Assembly (NCBI GenBank): GCA_000403255.2 | Contig: KE159582.1 | Coordinates: 62,001 to 126,000, forward strand | Length of the DNA: 64,000 bases | From: Lachnospiraceae bacterium 3-1 | GTDB taxonomy: Bacteria > Bacillota > Clostridia > Lachnospirales > Lachnospiraceae | Direction of reading: 5' to 3' | In this document: in pieces, positions 1 through 7,972 of the stretch | Layout of the letters: every line of letters begins with the position of its first letter | How positions within the stretch are numbered: the stretch's first letter is position 1 | Notes under the pieces: generated by a model | What the model saw: only the letters and a program-made list of their open reading frames with translations | Databases searched by the model: none | What the model was told of the DNA's origin: nothing | Made by a program: the position numbers and the translations under genes

Positions 1-189
1 CAGTTCGCGGAGCTGCTTGGTGAGGGTGGACTGCGTGATGTCCCCAAGCCTCCGCCTCAGTTCCCCGAACCTCTGCACTTCATATTCCGCGATGTACCAT
101 AATATCGTTATTTTCCATTTCCCGCTTAGGATGTTCTGTACTCTGACCATAGCCGCACATTGGGGCAGCGGCGCTTTCATATTGCTCAT
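1..189 (-). CDS. HxlR-family transcriptional regulator, N-terminal part (runs off the left edge)
   Basis: Reading the minus strand from the ATG at 187-189 gives 63 residues to the window edge with no stop. It contains a winged-helix start typical of HxlR proteins: an early cysteine (residue 11, PQCAAMVRVQNIL), then SGKWKITILWYIAEYEVQRF and GELRRRLGDITQSTLTKQLREL. The cysteine before a GGKWK-like helix and the ITQ-LT-QLREL recognition helix are the family hallmarks. A strong RBS (GGAGGAAACC in minus orientation, 192-201) supports the start. It is divergent from the pyrD operon, so it may control that operon or respond to a redox or aldehyde signal as other HxlR proteins do; that link is inference. 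Only the N-terminal half is visible. Confidence 0.85.
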   Translation of the reverse strand, partial: MSNMKAPLPQCAAMVRVQNILSGKWKITILWYIAEYEVQRFGELRRRLGDITQSTLTKQLREL

Positions 190-366
190 GTGGTTTCCTC
201 CTTCTGGTAGCATTATACTATATCCGCCCTTTCAGTTCAAGGTACTATGTTTCTTAATACCGGTATCATTTTTTACACTATAAACGAAAAAAGACAGTAC
301 TTTTCTTTTTCTTGCCAGTTGCTATAATGTGATTCAAGAAAGGAGGCGGACGGGATAAACACATCA

Positions 367-1269
367 GTGGATATAGCGGGCATCACATTGAAGAACCCGG
401 TGATGCCTGCGTCCGGGACATTCGGCTCCGGGCAGGAATACAGCGGGTTTATGGATTTGAACCAGTTAGGGGCAGTGGTCACAAAAGGCGTGTCCCTTGT
501 CCCGTGGGAGGGGAACCCCACACCAAGGATCATGGAAACGCCCAGCGGCATGATAAATGCGGTGGGGCTGCAGAATCCGGGGATTGACGTCTTTATCGAG
601 AGGGACCTTCCTTTCCTCAGACAGTTTGACACGAAAGTTTTTGTCAATGTCTGCGGCAGTACCGTGGCGGATTATCTGGAAGCTGTGGAACGGTTGGCCG
701 GGCAGGGGATAGACATGCTGGAGATCAATATTTCCTGCCCGAACGTGGAGCATGGAGGGATAGCTTTCGGGCAGGAGCCGGGCATGGTGGAGTACATCAC
801 GAAGGAGATAAAAAGGAAAGCGGCGCAGCCCATGTCCATGAAGCTGACACCGAATGTTACGGACATAACGGAGATTGCAAGAGCAGCAGAGGCAGGGGGA
901 GCGGATGCTCTCTCGCTGATCAATACCATCACGGGCATGAGGATTGACGTAAAGAAAAGGGCATTCAGCGTGGCGAATAAGACGGGCGGGCTGTCCGGGC
1001 CTGCAATAAAACCGATTGCGCTGAGGATGGTATGGCAGACCTGCCGGGCGGTAAGCATCCCGGTCATAGGGATGGGAGGGATTCAGTCGGCGGAGGACGC
1101 CCTAGAATTCATCATGGCAGGAGCTGCGGCGGTGGCCGTCGGGACGGCAAATTTCAGGAACCCTTGCGCCATGCCGGAGATCATCGAGGGACTGGAAAAG
1201 TACATGGAGGAAAACGGTATCAAGGACTTGCAGGAGATCAAGGGAATCGTCAACAGGAAGGAGAAATGA
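367..1269 (+). CDS. pyrD: Dihydroorotate dehydrogenase, class 1B catalytic subunit
   Basis: Oxidises dihydroorotate to orotate, the fourth step of pyrimidine synthesis, in the cytoplasm. The 300-residue protein has the FMN TIM-barrel signatures: NPVMPASGTFG (10-20), TKGVS (39-43), the NISCPNVEHGG segment with the class 1B catalytic cysteine at 124, KLTPNV with a conserved lysine at 159, GGLSGPAIKP (207-216) and GTANF (259-263). The GTG at 367 is the first canonical start, but the AGGAGG at 341-346 is 20 bp away and would better serve an ATA codon at 355, which would add MNTS, the usual family N terminus. The class 1B electron-transfer partner PyrK is not beside it, so it is either elsewhere or this is a second pyrD copy. 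The next gene follows after 3 bp. Confidence 0.93.
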   Translation: MDIAGITLKNPVMPASGTFGSGQEYSGFMDLNQLGAVVTKGVSLVPWEGNPTPRIMETPSGMINAVGLQNPGIDVFIERDLPFLRQFDTKVFVNVCGSTVADYLEAVERLAGQGIDMLEINISCPNVEHGGIAFGQEPGMVEYITKEIKRKAAQPMSMKLTPNVTDITEIARAAEAGGADALSLINTITGMRIDVKKRAFSVANKTGGLSGPAIKPIALRMVWQTCRAVSIPVIGMGGIQSAEDALEFIMAGAAAVAVGTANFRNPCAMPEIIEGLEKYMEENGIKDLQEIKGIVNRKEK

Positions 1270-1272
1270 CTT

Positions 1273-2157
1273 ATGCATTACACAGGAACCATATGGAGGC
1301 CGCCCTACGAGGCATGCAGTGCGCTGATCCAGGTAACGGCAGGCTGTACACACCACAAATGTAAATTCTGCACGCTTTATGAGGACGTGCCGTTTAAGTT
1401 CCGCATGTCGCCTTTATCAGAGGTGGAGGCGGACCTGAAGGAGATGAGCCGCTATTACAGGAACGCAAAGAGGGTATTCTTCACCGGGGCAAACCCGTTC
1501 GTCTTAAGTTTTGACAAGATGAAAACACTGGCAGAACTTGTAAGGAAATATTACCCGAAGGCAGAGTCCATCGGCTGCTTTGCCCGCATTACCGACATCA
1601 CGCCAAAGACCACGGAGCAGCTAAGGGAACTGCGGGAGCTTGGGTACAACAGCCTTACCATCGGCGTGGAGGCGGGGGATGAGGAATCCCTGTCCTTTAT
1701 GTATAAAGGCTTCGGGGTAAAGGAGATCATGGGAGAGTGCGGCAGGCTGGATGAAGTGGGCATGGACTATAACTTCTTTTACCTTGCCGGGATATACGGC
1801 TCCGGGCATATGGAGGACGGGGTGAAGAACACGGCGGAGGTGTTTAACAGGCTCCACCCGAAGATCATCGTTTCCTCCATGCTGACCATCTACCCGACTT
1901 CAGAACTGTACCAGGAAATCCAGGCAGGAAACTGGACAGAGGAAACGGAGATAGAAAAGCTGTATGAACTGAGGACGCTGATTGAAAGACTTGACATTGA
2001 CACCTATTTTGCCACGATGGGAGCATCGAACTGTGTCAATGTGGAAGGCCACCTGCCGAAGGATAAGAAAAAGATGATCAAGTGGCTGGATGAGGTCATC
2101 GGCTCCGTGGATGAGAAGGAGCTGCGCAGATACCGTGAGAACCTGCGGCATCTGTAA
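1273..2157 (+). CDS. Radical SAM protein of unknown specificity
   Basis: A 294-residue protein with a 4Fe-4S cluster motif near the N terminus, Cys25-x4-Cys30-x2-Cys33 (GCTHHKCKFC), the spacing seen in a large group of B12-independent radical SAM enzymes. Downstream are FFTGANPF, FARITDI and LTIGVEAGDEESL segments consistent with the strands of the partial TIM barrel and the SAM-binding glycines. There is no extra C-terminal iron-sulfur domain. It starts 3 bp after pyrD with RBS AAGGAGAAA, so it is co-transcribed with pyrD and the downstream Nudix gene. The substrate cannot be told from the sequence; coproporphyrinogen-oxidase-like or Elp3-like proteins share the overall look, but their extra domains are not seen. 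Confidence 0.85.
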   Translation: MHYTGTIWRPPYEACSALIQVTAGCTHHKCKFCTLYEDVPFKFRMSPLSEVEADLKEMSRYYRNAKRVFFTGANPFVLSFDKMKTLAELVRKYYPKAESIGCFARITDITPKTTEQLRELRELGYNSLTIGVEAGDEESLSFMYKGFGVKEIMGECGRLDEVGMDYNFFYLAGIYGSGHMEDGVKNTAEVFNRLHPKIIVSSMLTIYPTSELYQEIQAGNWTEETEIEKLYELRTLIERLDIDTYFATMGASNCVNVEGHLPKDKKKMIKWLDEVIGSVDEKELRRYRENLRHL

Positions 2158-2169
2158 AGGGGGCAGGGG

Positions 2170-2997
2170 ATGATACAGGATATTTCACCCTGCAGGGTGG
2201 ATCACGCATACCGTGAAACTGCCCCGACCTTGGATGACTGTGTTTTTTCCTTCCGGGGAGATGAGGTGCTTTTGCGGGAAAGGGAGGATGGGTGCAGGAG
2301 CCTGCCATCCTTCCGGGATTTACAGTATCCGGCGGAGGAAATGCTCCGTCAGGCTGTATTCCTGTTCCGGGTGGATAAGGAACCTGTATTCCTGCTGGAT
2401 GGGACAGCGCCCGGATGCCGGGGGCTGCGGTATTTCCCGGTCTGCGGGTTAAAAGGCATTTTGCCGGGATGGGCTTTCTTTGCGGGAGTTACAGCTCTGC
2501 ATTTAAACCACTGGTATGAAAGGAACAGGTATTGCGGCAGATGCGGAAGCGTGATGGAAAAGAAAATGGGGCAGAGGGCGCTTGCCTGCCCGGACTGTAG
2601 GAATACAGTATATCCCTGCATCGCCCCAGTGGTAATGGTAGCGGTCATTAATGGCGATAAGCTGCTTATGACTAAATATGCAGGCCGTTCCCTACCACAG
2701 TGGGTACTGATATCCGGCTTTGTGGAGACAGGGGAGACACTGGAGGAAGCGGCGGAAAGGGAGGTCTTTGAAGAGACAGGCATCCGCATCAGGGACCTGC
2801 AGTATTTTGGCAGCCAGCCGTGGGGATTTTCCGATTCCGTGATTGCAGGCTATACAGCAAGACTGGACGGTCCTGATGAAATCTGCCTTGACAGGAAAGA
2901 ACTGGCGGAGGCAGAGTGGCACCTGCGCTCCAGACTTCCGGATGAATTGACGGATATCAGTATTGCCCATGAGATGATTGAATCACTGAGGCTTTAA
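2170..2997 (+). CDS. nudC: NAD+ diphosphatase, NudC type (Nudix hydrolase)
   Basis: Hydrolyses NAD(H) to NMN(H) and AMP, and in NudC proteins also removes NAD caps from RNA. The 275 residues show the NudC order: an N-terminal domain, a zinc ribbon with Cys122, 125, 140 and 143 (YCGRCG and ACPDC), the Nudix box at 183-205 (G-x5-E-x7-REVFEETGI) and the NudC-specific SQPW motif at 215-218. Length is normal for the family. It starts 12 bp after the radical SAM gene and is the last gene of the pyrD operon; a Rho-independent terminator follows at 3031. Confidence 0.92.
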   Translation: MIQDISPCRVDHAYRETAPTLDDCVFSFRGDEVLLREREDGCRSLPSFRDLQYPAEEMLRQAVFLFRVDKEPVFLLDGTAPGCRGLRYFPVCGLKGILPGWAFFAGVTALHLNHWYERNRYCGRCGSVMEKKMGQRALACPDCRNTVYPCIAPVVMVAVINGDKLLMTKYAGRSLPQWVLISGFVETGETLEEAAEREVFEETGIRIRDLQYFGSQPWGFSDSVIAGYTARLDGPDEICLDRKELAEAEWHLRSRLPDELTDISIAHEMIESLRL

Positions 2998-3030
2998 AGG
3001 AAAGGCTGGATTATACTAAGGACAAAGAGG

Positions 3031-3053
3031 AAAAGGGCTCACAGGCCCTTTTT
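3031..3053 (+). terminator. Rho-independent terminator after nudC
   Basis: AAAAGGGC, a six-base loop, GCCCTTTT, then a T run. It closes the pyrD operon and separates it from the regulator array that begins at 3.2 kb. Confidence 0.85.
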
Positions 3054-3194
3054 CTATGTGCGGCAGTCTGCCATTTCCGCAGGCAGGCCGGGCGATCTGA
3101 TAACGGAAATTACTTGGAAAGCGGGGAACTTAGAGGTAATATGCGAGTGGCGGAATAGGCAGACCATATTATCAAAAATAGTTAAAATCTGCAA

Positions 3195-3220
3195 TTCACG
3201 TTGTCAGATTAACCATTCAC
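3195..3220 (+). promoter_or_regulatory. Candidate LytTR binding site upstream of the first response regulator
   Basis: TTCACG occurs at 3195 and again at 3216, exactly 21 bp apart (context CAATTCACG and CCATTCACG). LytTR regulators such as AgrA bind two direct repeats spaced this way on one face of the helix. The site lies about 60-80 bp before the regulator start, so it could be autoregulatory. The repeat unit is short and the match to the classical AgrA consensus is weak. Confidence 0.4.
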
Positions 3221-3276
3221 GAAGCAGACGTTAGAACTCCCGGTAATTTTTCCGATAAGTTAGTTGAGGACTGGAG

Positions 3277-4025
3277 GTGACAGACACGGTAAAAATTGCA
3301 GTGTGCGATGATGAAAAAAATATAAGGGCTTATCTTGTTTCACTCATTAATAGGCAGGATATAGAATGCAGCATTATGGAATATGCGTCTGCTGATGAAT
3401 ATTTGCCGGATGGCAGTGAGTATGACCTGCTGTTTCTGGATATAGAGATGGGCGGTTCTGGTGCCGGGATGGATGGCATGGAACTGGCAAGAAATATCCG
3501 GGGTATGGATACCGGCAGGCAGCCGGTCATCGTATTTGTTACAGGCTATGAAAAATATGTTTATGACGCATTTGATGTAGGGGCATTCCAGTATCTTGTA
3601 AAACCCGTGGATGAACAAAAATTTGCAGAGGTGTTCAGCCGGGCGGTAAGACAAATTTTGTCCGGGCAGATTGCATCTGAGTCGGAGAAACGTAGGAAGA
3701 AACTTGTGATTCCGTATGCAGGCGGGAGTAAAGCCATACCATTTCATGATATTTACTATATGGAGAGCCGGAACCATAATATCGTGCTGTATTTAAAAAG
3801 TGGAACACTCTGGAATACTATGGGAAAATTGGAGACTTGGAAAGGGAACTGGCAGGGCAGTTTTACCGCATACACAGGGGCTACCTGATTAACCTTTTTC
3901 ATGTGGAAAGCTATGACAGGACAGAGGTAAGAATGGCAAATGGGGATAAACTCCTGCTTTCAAGGTATAAATATGACAGCTTTGTGCAGGCATATATGGA
4001 ATATATTTCGGAGGAAAGCCAATGA
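3277..4025 (+). pseudogene. LytTR response regulator 1, split by a -1 frameshift
   Basis: The first frame (3277-3888) encodes a receiver domain with acidic pair Asp11/Asp12 (CDDEK), phosphorylation site Asp55 (LFLDIEM), the FVTGYEKY segment and LVKPVDE, then the start of a LytTR domain. The rest of the LytTR domain (FYRIHRGYLINL, MANGDKLLLSRYKY) continues in the -1 frame to the stop at 4025. The change falls between TMGK and DLERELAG; decoding -1 at GGGAAAA (3822-3828, in the right phase G-GGA-AAA) restores a domain of exactly the length seen in the two intact paralogues. So it is either a one-base loss or programmed frameshifting. The start is also odd: GTG at 3277 sits inside GGAGG, and the position matching the paralogues' MKIAV start is GTA (3289). 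The end overlaps the kinase start (ATGA). Confidence 0.75.
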
Positions 4026-5437
4026 GTCAGTCAGAGTTTGAAATAGTAAGTAACATATCGGAAGTGTGTAAGATTGTTGTACAGGTCACAATGTTTAGTA
4101 TTTTGTGGACAGCAGTTTTTGGGATAAAGAAAGCAAAATGGGATGGCATTGTGGCAGGTTTGTTTTTCTTTATCAATATAGGGATATGGTTTCTGCCATG
4201 TGCCTCATGGGTCCGGTATGCCGTATCAGCCGTTATTGCAACAGGGTACAGTATAATATTCCATAAAAAACAGATTGGTAAAGCGGTCTTTACCATGCTT
4301 GCCTTTTATAATTTCCACTGTTTAAGTTTTCTGATTGCAAACAGCATTTATATGAAAATGACAAGTGTATGGATGAAAAGCATTGACGGATTGCAGGCTG
4401 ATTATGAACAGCAAGTGTACCATAGCATGGCAGCAGGATTATCTGTAACCGTTTTCTTTTATACAGCACTATTTGCAGGTATGGTTGTAATTTTTAGCAG
4501 GCTTGTAAAAGGGATGGGCATAATGGCGTGGCAGGATGTTCTTCTGCTTTCCGTTCTGAATTTTGTGGGGAGCATGATTGCAAGTATGGTAAACAGCCTG
4601 CTTATCGTAAAAATAGACATAGGGGTATTCATATTATTTGATGAAAAACCGGATCTGCTCTGGAAAGTTCCGATGATAGCGGCACTAATTTTTGCAGGGG
4701 AGACGGCATTGGTTTATTTTTGGCAGCGCTACCGGATTCTGTTGTCCGAAAGGCAGAAACATTTTGTGGAGGAACAGCAGGTAAAGGCAATGAAACAGCG
4801 TCTGGAAGAAGCAGAGAATTTCTATGGCAGCATCCGCAAGGTAAGGCATGAGATGAAAAACCACATGGCAAATATCAAGGGGCTGGCTGAGACCGGGCAG
4901 TATGGAGAGATTGACGGGTATATCCAGAGAATGGATGTGTCTATGCAGGCATTGGAATATAAGTATGCAACAGGAAATGCGGTAACAGACGTCATCATCA
5001 ACGATAAGTGGCGCAGGGCAGAGAAAAAGGGAATACGGTTTGAAGTTGATTTTCGGTACCGTGGGGGAATCCCGGTATTTGATTTAGGGATTATCCTGGA
5101 TAACCTTTTGGACAATGCTATAGAGGCCTGTGAGAAACTGGAATGGGGAAAAGGTTTCATACGCCTTGACCTGAAACAAAAGAAACAATTTCTTCTGCTC
5201 ACTGTGGAGAATAGTTTTGATGGAGCCTTGTTTATGCAGGAGAAAAGTTCACTTCCATATACGACAAAGCAAAGCACACGTCCGGAGATTGTTATGGAAC
5301 ATGGGATTGGACTTAAAAATGTGCATGATATGGCGGAGCGGTATTATGGCGGGGTAAAGATAAAAGTGAAAAAGGATATTTTCCATGTAACAGTCATGCT
5401 GCAGCAGGGGGAGGTGAAAGAAACAGAAAACAAGTAA
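4022..5437 (+). CDS. Membrane sensor histidine kinase 1, GHKL (AgrC-like) type
   Basis: 471 residues. The first about 235 are hydrophobic, with roughly six or seven membrane segments, and form the sensor. A linker helix leads to the phosphoacceptor region with His276 (KVRHEMKNHMANIKG). The GHKL ATPase domain has the N box DNLLDNAIEACE (360-371) and a glycine box HGIGLKNVHDMAERYYGG near 425. This is the HPK10 pattern of kinases that pair with LytTR regulators. It overlaps the split regulator gene by 4 bp, so the two form a pair. Unlike agr loci there is no AgrB peptidase or AgrD peptide gene nearby, so the signal is unknown. Confidence 0.9.
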   Translation: MSQSEFEIVSNISEVCKIVVQVTMFSILWTAVFGIKKAKWDGIVAGLFFFINIGIWFLPCASWVRYAVSAVIATGYSIIFHKKQIGKAVFTMLAFYNFHCLSFLIANSIYMKMTSVWMKSIDGLQADYEQQVYHSMAAGLSVTVFFYTALFAGMVVIFSRLVKGMGIMAWQDVLLLSVLNFVGSMIASMVNSLLIVKIDIGVFILFDEKPDLLWKVPMIAALIFAGETALVYFWQRYRILLSERQKHFVEEQQVKAMKQRLEEAENFYGSIRKVRHEMKNHMANIKGLAETGQYGEIDGYIQRMDVSMQALEYKYATGNAVTDVIINDKWRRAEKKGIRFEVDFRYRGGIPVFDLGIILDNLLDNAIEACEKLEWGKGFIRLDLKQKKQFLLLTVENSFDGALFMQEKSSLPYTTKQSTRPEIVMEHGIGLKNVHDMAERYYGGVKIKVKKDIFHVTVMLQQGEVKETENK

Positions 5438-5451
5438 TGAAAGCGGGAAAG

Positions 5452-5499
5452 ACAGTTTTGAATGGCAGATAAGCCGTTATTGAAACAGAGTAGTATAAA
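5452..5499 (+). promoter_or_regulatory. Promoter with 21-bp-phased LytTR-type direct repeats before the first target gene
   Basis: ACAGTTTTG (5452-5460) and GCCGTTATT (5473-5481) are 21 bp apart and each keeps most of the LytTR consensus (W-M-M-GTT-N-R-K). A TATAAA-type -10 sits at 5494-5499, placing the second repeat at the -35 position, as expected for activation by a LytTR regulator. RBS AAGGAGG and the ATG at 5522 follow. Confidence 0.55.
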
Positions 5500-5521
5500 T
5501 TTTATCAAGGAGGACAAAGTT

Positions 5522-6265
5522 ATGTCAATAGAGATTACAAACAATTATAACAACTATGCAACAAGTAACACCCAAAAAGCGGACAGCACAAAGAACAGCG
5601 GAAGCAGGAAAGAAAGCAATGTGACAACAAGTACGGTGGAAATGAAAACTTCAACCCCCGGTGTAACCAGAACAGAGCAGATTAAGACGGGTTTTAGTTC
5701 TGCAAATGATTATTCTAAATATTTGCAGGATAAATACAGTTATATGAATACGGGAACAACCTCAATGCAAGGTGTACCGACAACAGTTTCAGTATCAGGT
5801 GCATTTTTGAAGAAGTGCATGAACGATCCGGAAAAAGCGGCATATTTGGAAGAAAATCTGGCGGCTATTCCGGAATGTGCAAAAATGGCGGTAAACGGTT
5901 CTCATGGAACTTTGACAAGTCTGAGTTATCAAATAGATGCTAACGGAAATATAACTTGTATATCATCTGGCACAAATGATCCAGACGGGAAAATAGCCAG
6001 GGAGAATGCAAAGAGAAAGGCACAGGAGAAAAAGGCTGCAGAGGAAAAGGCGGCTAAGAAACGGGAAGAGAAAAAAGCAGAGGAAGAAAAGGCTGCGGAA
6101 AGGCTGGCAGAGGGGAAAGAGCAAACGGAAAAACTGGCGGAGAGCAGAGAAACTGGAACATTTACGGTATCTGTTACTGGCACTGATGTAAAAATTGTTA
6201 CACAAAGCCTCATAACTACATTTTCTGGCACATCCACAGCAGGAAGTTTTGATATAAAGGCGTAA
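5522..6265 (+). CDS. Array protein 1: charged coiled-coil protein, family unknown
   Basis: 247 residues; ATG at 5522 preceded by AAGGAGG. I do not recognise a named function. Visible parts: a Ser/Thr/Asn-rich N terminus (SIEITNNYNNYATSN), the array core motif VSVSGAFLKKCMNDPEKAAY with LEENL following, a hairpin YQIDANGNITCI, a long Lys/Glu/Ala coiled coil (roughly 155-205), a Thr/Ser-rich segment and the C-terminal tail GSFDIKA. No signal peptide or membrane segment. It is the first gene after kinase 1, from which it is separated by its own promoter. The SGAFLK...LEENL core is closest to array protein 5 (11303), which follows kinase 2. Confidence 0.8.
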   Translation: MSIEITNNYNNYATSNTQKADSTKNSGSRKESNVTTSTVEMKTSTPGVTRTEQIKTGFSSANDYSKYLQDKYSYMNTGTTSMQGVPTTVSVSGAFLKKCMNDPEKAAYLEENLAAIPECAKMAVNGSHGTLTSLSYQIDANGNITCISSGTNDPDGKIARENAKRKAQEKKAAEEKAAKKREEKKAEEEKAAERLAEGKEQTEKLAESRETGTFTVSVTGTDVKIVTQSLITTFSGTSTAGSFDIKA

Positions 6266-6286
6266 ATAATTATGGTTTATTTCCTC

Positions 6287-6376
6287 GCAGAGACACTTAA
6301 AAGGGTGGTGTTTCTGCGGACTGTTCGGACTTATTACAAGGGAGCAGGGGTGGTTCTAACTGACAGAGGAATTGCC
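6287..6376 (+). promoter_or_regulatory. Structured leader, copy 1 of a repeated RNA element
   Basis: Three hairpins in order. First, 6287-6296 pairs with 6308-6317 (GCAGAGACAC / GTGTTTCTGC). Second, CTGTT (6321) pairs with AGCAG (6343) around an internal loop CGGA / GG and an inner CTT/AAG stem. Third, TTCT-AACTGAC-AGAG at 6354-6368. The second and third recur before three other array genes with compensatory base changes, and the first recurs at 23638. It ends just before the RBS of array protein 2. Confidence 0.6.
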
Positions 6377-6412
6377 ATTAAAAAATATTGATAACAATGG
6401 AGGAATTAAAAA

Positions 6413-7063
6413 ATGAGTGTTAATGGAATAGGACAGAACTATTATCAGAACTATGCGGCAACAACGAAGAACACAAAAAATATTAATGGTACAGGCAAAG
6501 CAGATAGTACATATGAATTATCGGAAGCGGAAGAAATGGAGATTTTTAAAAAAGAGTTTTATGATGAGCTTTCTAAAATTACCAATCATAGGACAGTAAG
6601 CAATGCAGCTGTTAATATTTCAGAAGCGGCATTTAAGGCCATGAAAGGTGATCCTGAATATAGGGAGAAAATTCTTTCACTGATTCAGAGGGATTTAGGA
6701 GCTTCCTATGCACCAAGAGACTGTTCCGTTTTGATAACAGTTGGCGCAACTTTGGATGATTATAGAGGAGATTCATGGTCTGTGGGCTATGATTCTGAGT
6801 TCCATATGCGTTCACGAAACAGTTTTTATAAAAGAATGAGTGGTAAGCAAGACAGGCAAAAAGAGATTTTGGAAAAATACCTGCAAAAACGGGCGCAGGT
6901 AAAAAAACAGCAGCAGGAAATGTTCAATGAAAAGATTGTAAATCAGGATCAGGAAAGAGATAGGTTATTACAGTCATGGAATAACGAAAGACAGTTGGCG
7001 AAAGCGTCTAGTGCCTATGAATCAAATATGGGATATGCTGATTTACAAAGTTCCCTTATGTAA
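6413..7063 (+). CDS. Array protein 2: charged coiled-coil protein with AYExN tail
   Basis: 216 residues, RBS TGGAGGAA. N terminus MSVNGIGQNYYQNYA, shared with array protein 4. Core motif AVNISEAAFKAMKGDPEYREKIL (about residues 64-86). The C-terminal third is a charged coiled coil (QKEILEKYLQKRAQVKKQQQ onward) leading into LLQSWNNERQLAKASSAYES and a short tail. The coiled coil and WNNERQLAKAS-AYE stretch is nearly the same in array protein 4, so the two are paralogues with gene 7101 between them. No signal peptide, membrane helix or catalytic motif is evident. Function unknown; probably expressed with the first kinase's set. Confidence 0.8.
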   Translation: MSVNGIGQNYYQNYAATTKNTKNINGTGKADSTYELSEAEEMEIFKKEFYDELSKITNHRTVSNAAVNISEAAFKAMKGDPEYREKILSLIQRDLGASYAPRDCSVLITVGATLDDYRGDSWSVGYDSEFHMRSRNSFYKRMSGKQDRQKEILEKYLQKRAQVKKQQQEMFNEKIVNQDQERDRLLQSWNNERQLAKASSAYESNMGYADLQSSLM

Positions 7064-7100
7064 ATAATGACCAAAATTTTATTAAGGAGGGTAAGTGGAT

Positions 7101-7946
7101 ATGAGCAACACAATCAACACGAATTACGCGGCAGGAATTTATAGTAATCAAGTAAACAAACAAGCAAAGAACAGCCAGATGGAAACAACATCTTTTGCTG
7201 ATAAGATGGCAGAAAGAAGAGAAAGCGCCGTTGACCAGTACAAAAGAAATCACCCTGAAGATGCCTCTCATGTGGATGCACAGGTACAGGCTGGAAAGTC
7301 TGTAATAACTAAGAATGGTGCTGACAATATTTCCAGAGAAGATATGACAATGGAGGAATACAAGAATTTTGTAAACAGGCTGTTAAGCAGTATATCATTT
7401 GATTCCACCAGAATATATGATAAGGAATTCATTTCCATCTCAGACGCAGGATGGGAGCAAATGAAAAATGATCCGGACTATGAGGCGTGGATATTGGGAT
7501 ATACGGTAGGAAACAGGTCTGCGCGGAATCCGTTTTTCGGATGGCCGGGTGCATCTGGGAGTGTTTGTGTGGAGAAATTCGGTGCATCTATTGAAGAACA
7601 TATTGGGCAGTGTGTAGGGACATCCGGTTCTGGAAGCAGTTTCAATCAATTAAAAAATGAAAAATCATGGTGGGAAAAACGTCATGAAAAAATGGAAGAA
7701 CTGATGGAGGAACAGGAAAAGAAGGCAATGAAGAAAGCACAGGCACAGAGGGCATTTGAGCAGGAGCGTTCTCTGAACAGCTATCTGGCTGGTCAGCAGA
7801 GGTTACAGAATTTTCTTTCAGATGGTACTCAGGGCAGTGCGGATATGATGAATTTTCAGTCAACAGCTATGGGTGCGTTAGCCGCAATGGCATATGAAAA
7901 CAATATCAGCACATTCAGTGAGAGTGTGATGGGAAGTCAGAAGTAA
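7101..7946 (+). CDS. Array protein 3: charged coiled-coil protein with AYENN tail
   Basis: 281 residues. ATG at 7101 is preferred over GTG 7095 because AAGGAGG at 7084-7090 is 10 bp from the ATG. N terminus MSNTINTNYAAGIYSNQVNK resembles the other members. It carries a DNISREDMTMEEYKNF segment like the SSEDMTLEKYKKYF of array protein 4, the core motif FISISDAGWEQMKNDPDYEAW, a glycine- and aromatic-rich stretch, a coiled coil rich in Lys and Glu (about 195-240), and AYENNIS near the end. Only about 30 bp separates it from each neighbour, so genes 2-4 form an operon. Function unknown. Confidence 0.8.
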   Translation: MSNTINTNYAAGIYSNQVNKQAKNSQMETTSFADKMAERRESAVDQYKRNHPEDASHVDAQVQAGKSVITKNGADNISREDMTMEEYKNFVNRLLSSISFDSTRIYDKEFISISDAGWEQMKNDPDYEAWILGYTVGNRSARNPFFGWPGASGSVCVEKFGASIEEHIGQCVGTSGSGSSFNQLKNEKSWWEKRHEKMEELMEEQEKKAMKKAQAQRAFEQERSLNSYLAGQQRLQNFLSDGTQGSADMMNFQSTAMGALAAMAYENNISTFSESVMGSQK

Positions 7947-7972
7947 CAGGTTTTTGATGGAGGTTATGAAAA

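Noticed and set aside
5929-6237. Minus-strand open frames over array gene 1, rich in Ser, Phe and Leu
   Set aside because: They are the complement of the Lys/Glu coiled-coil codons; no RBS, and similar shadows appear opposite every coiled coil in the array.
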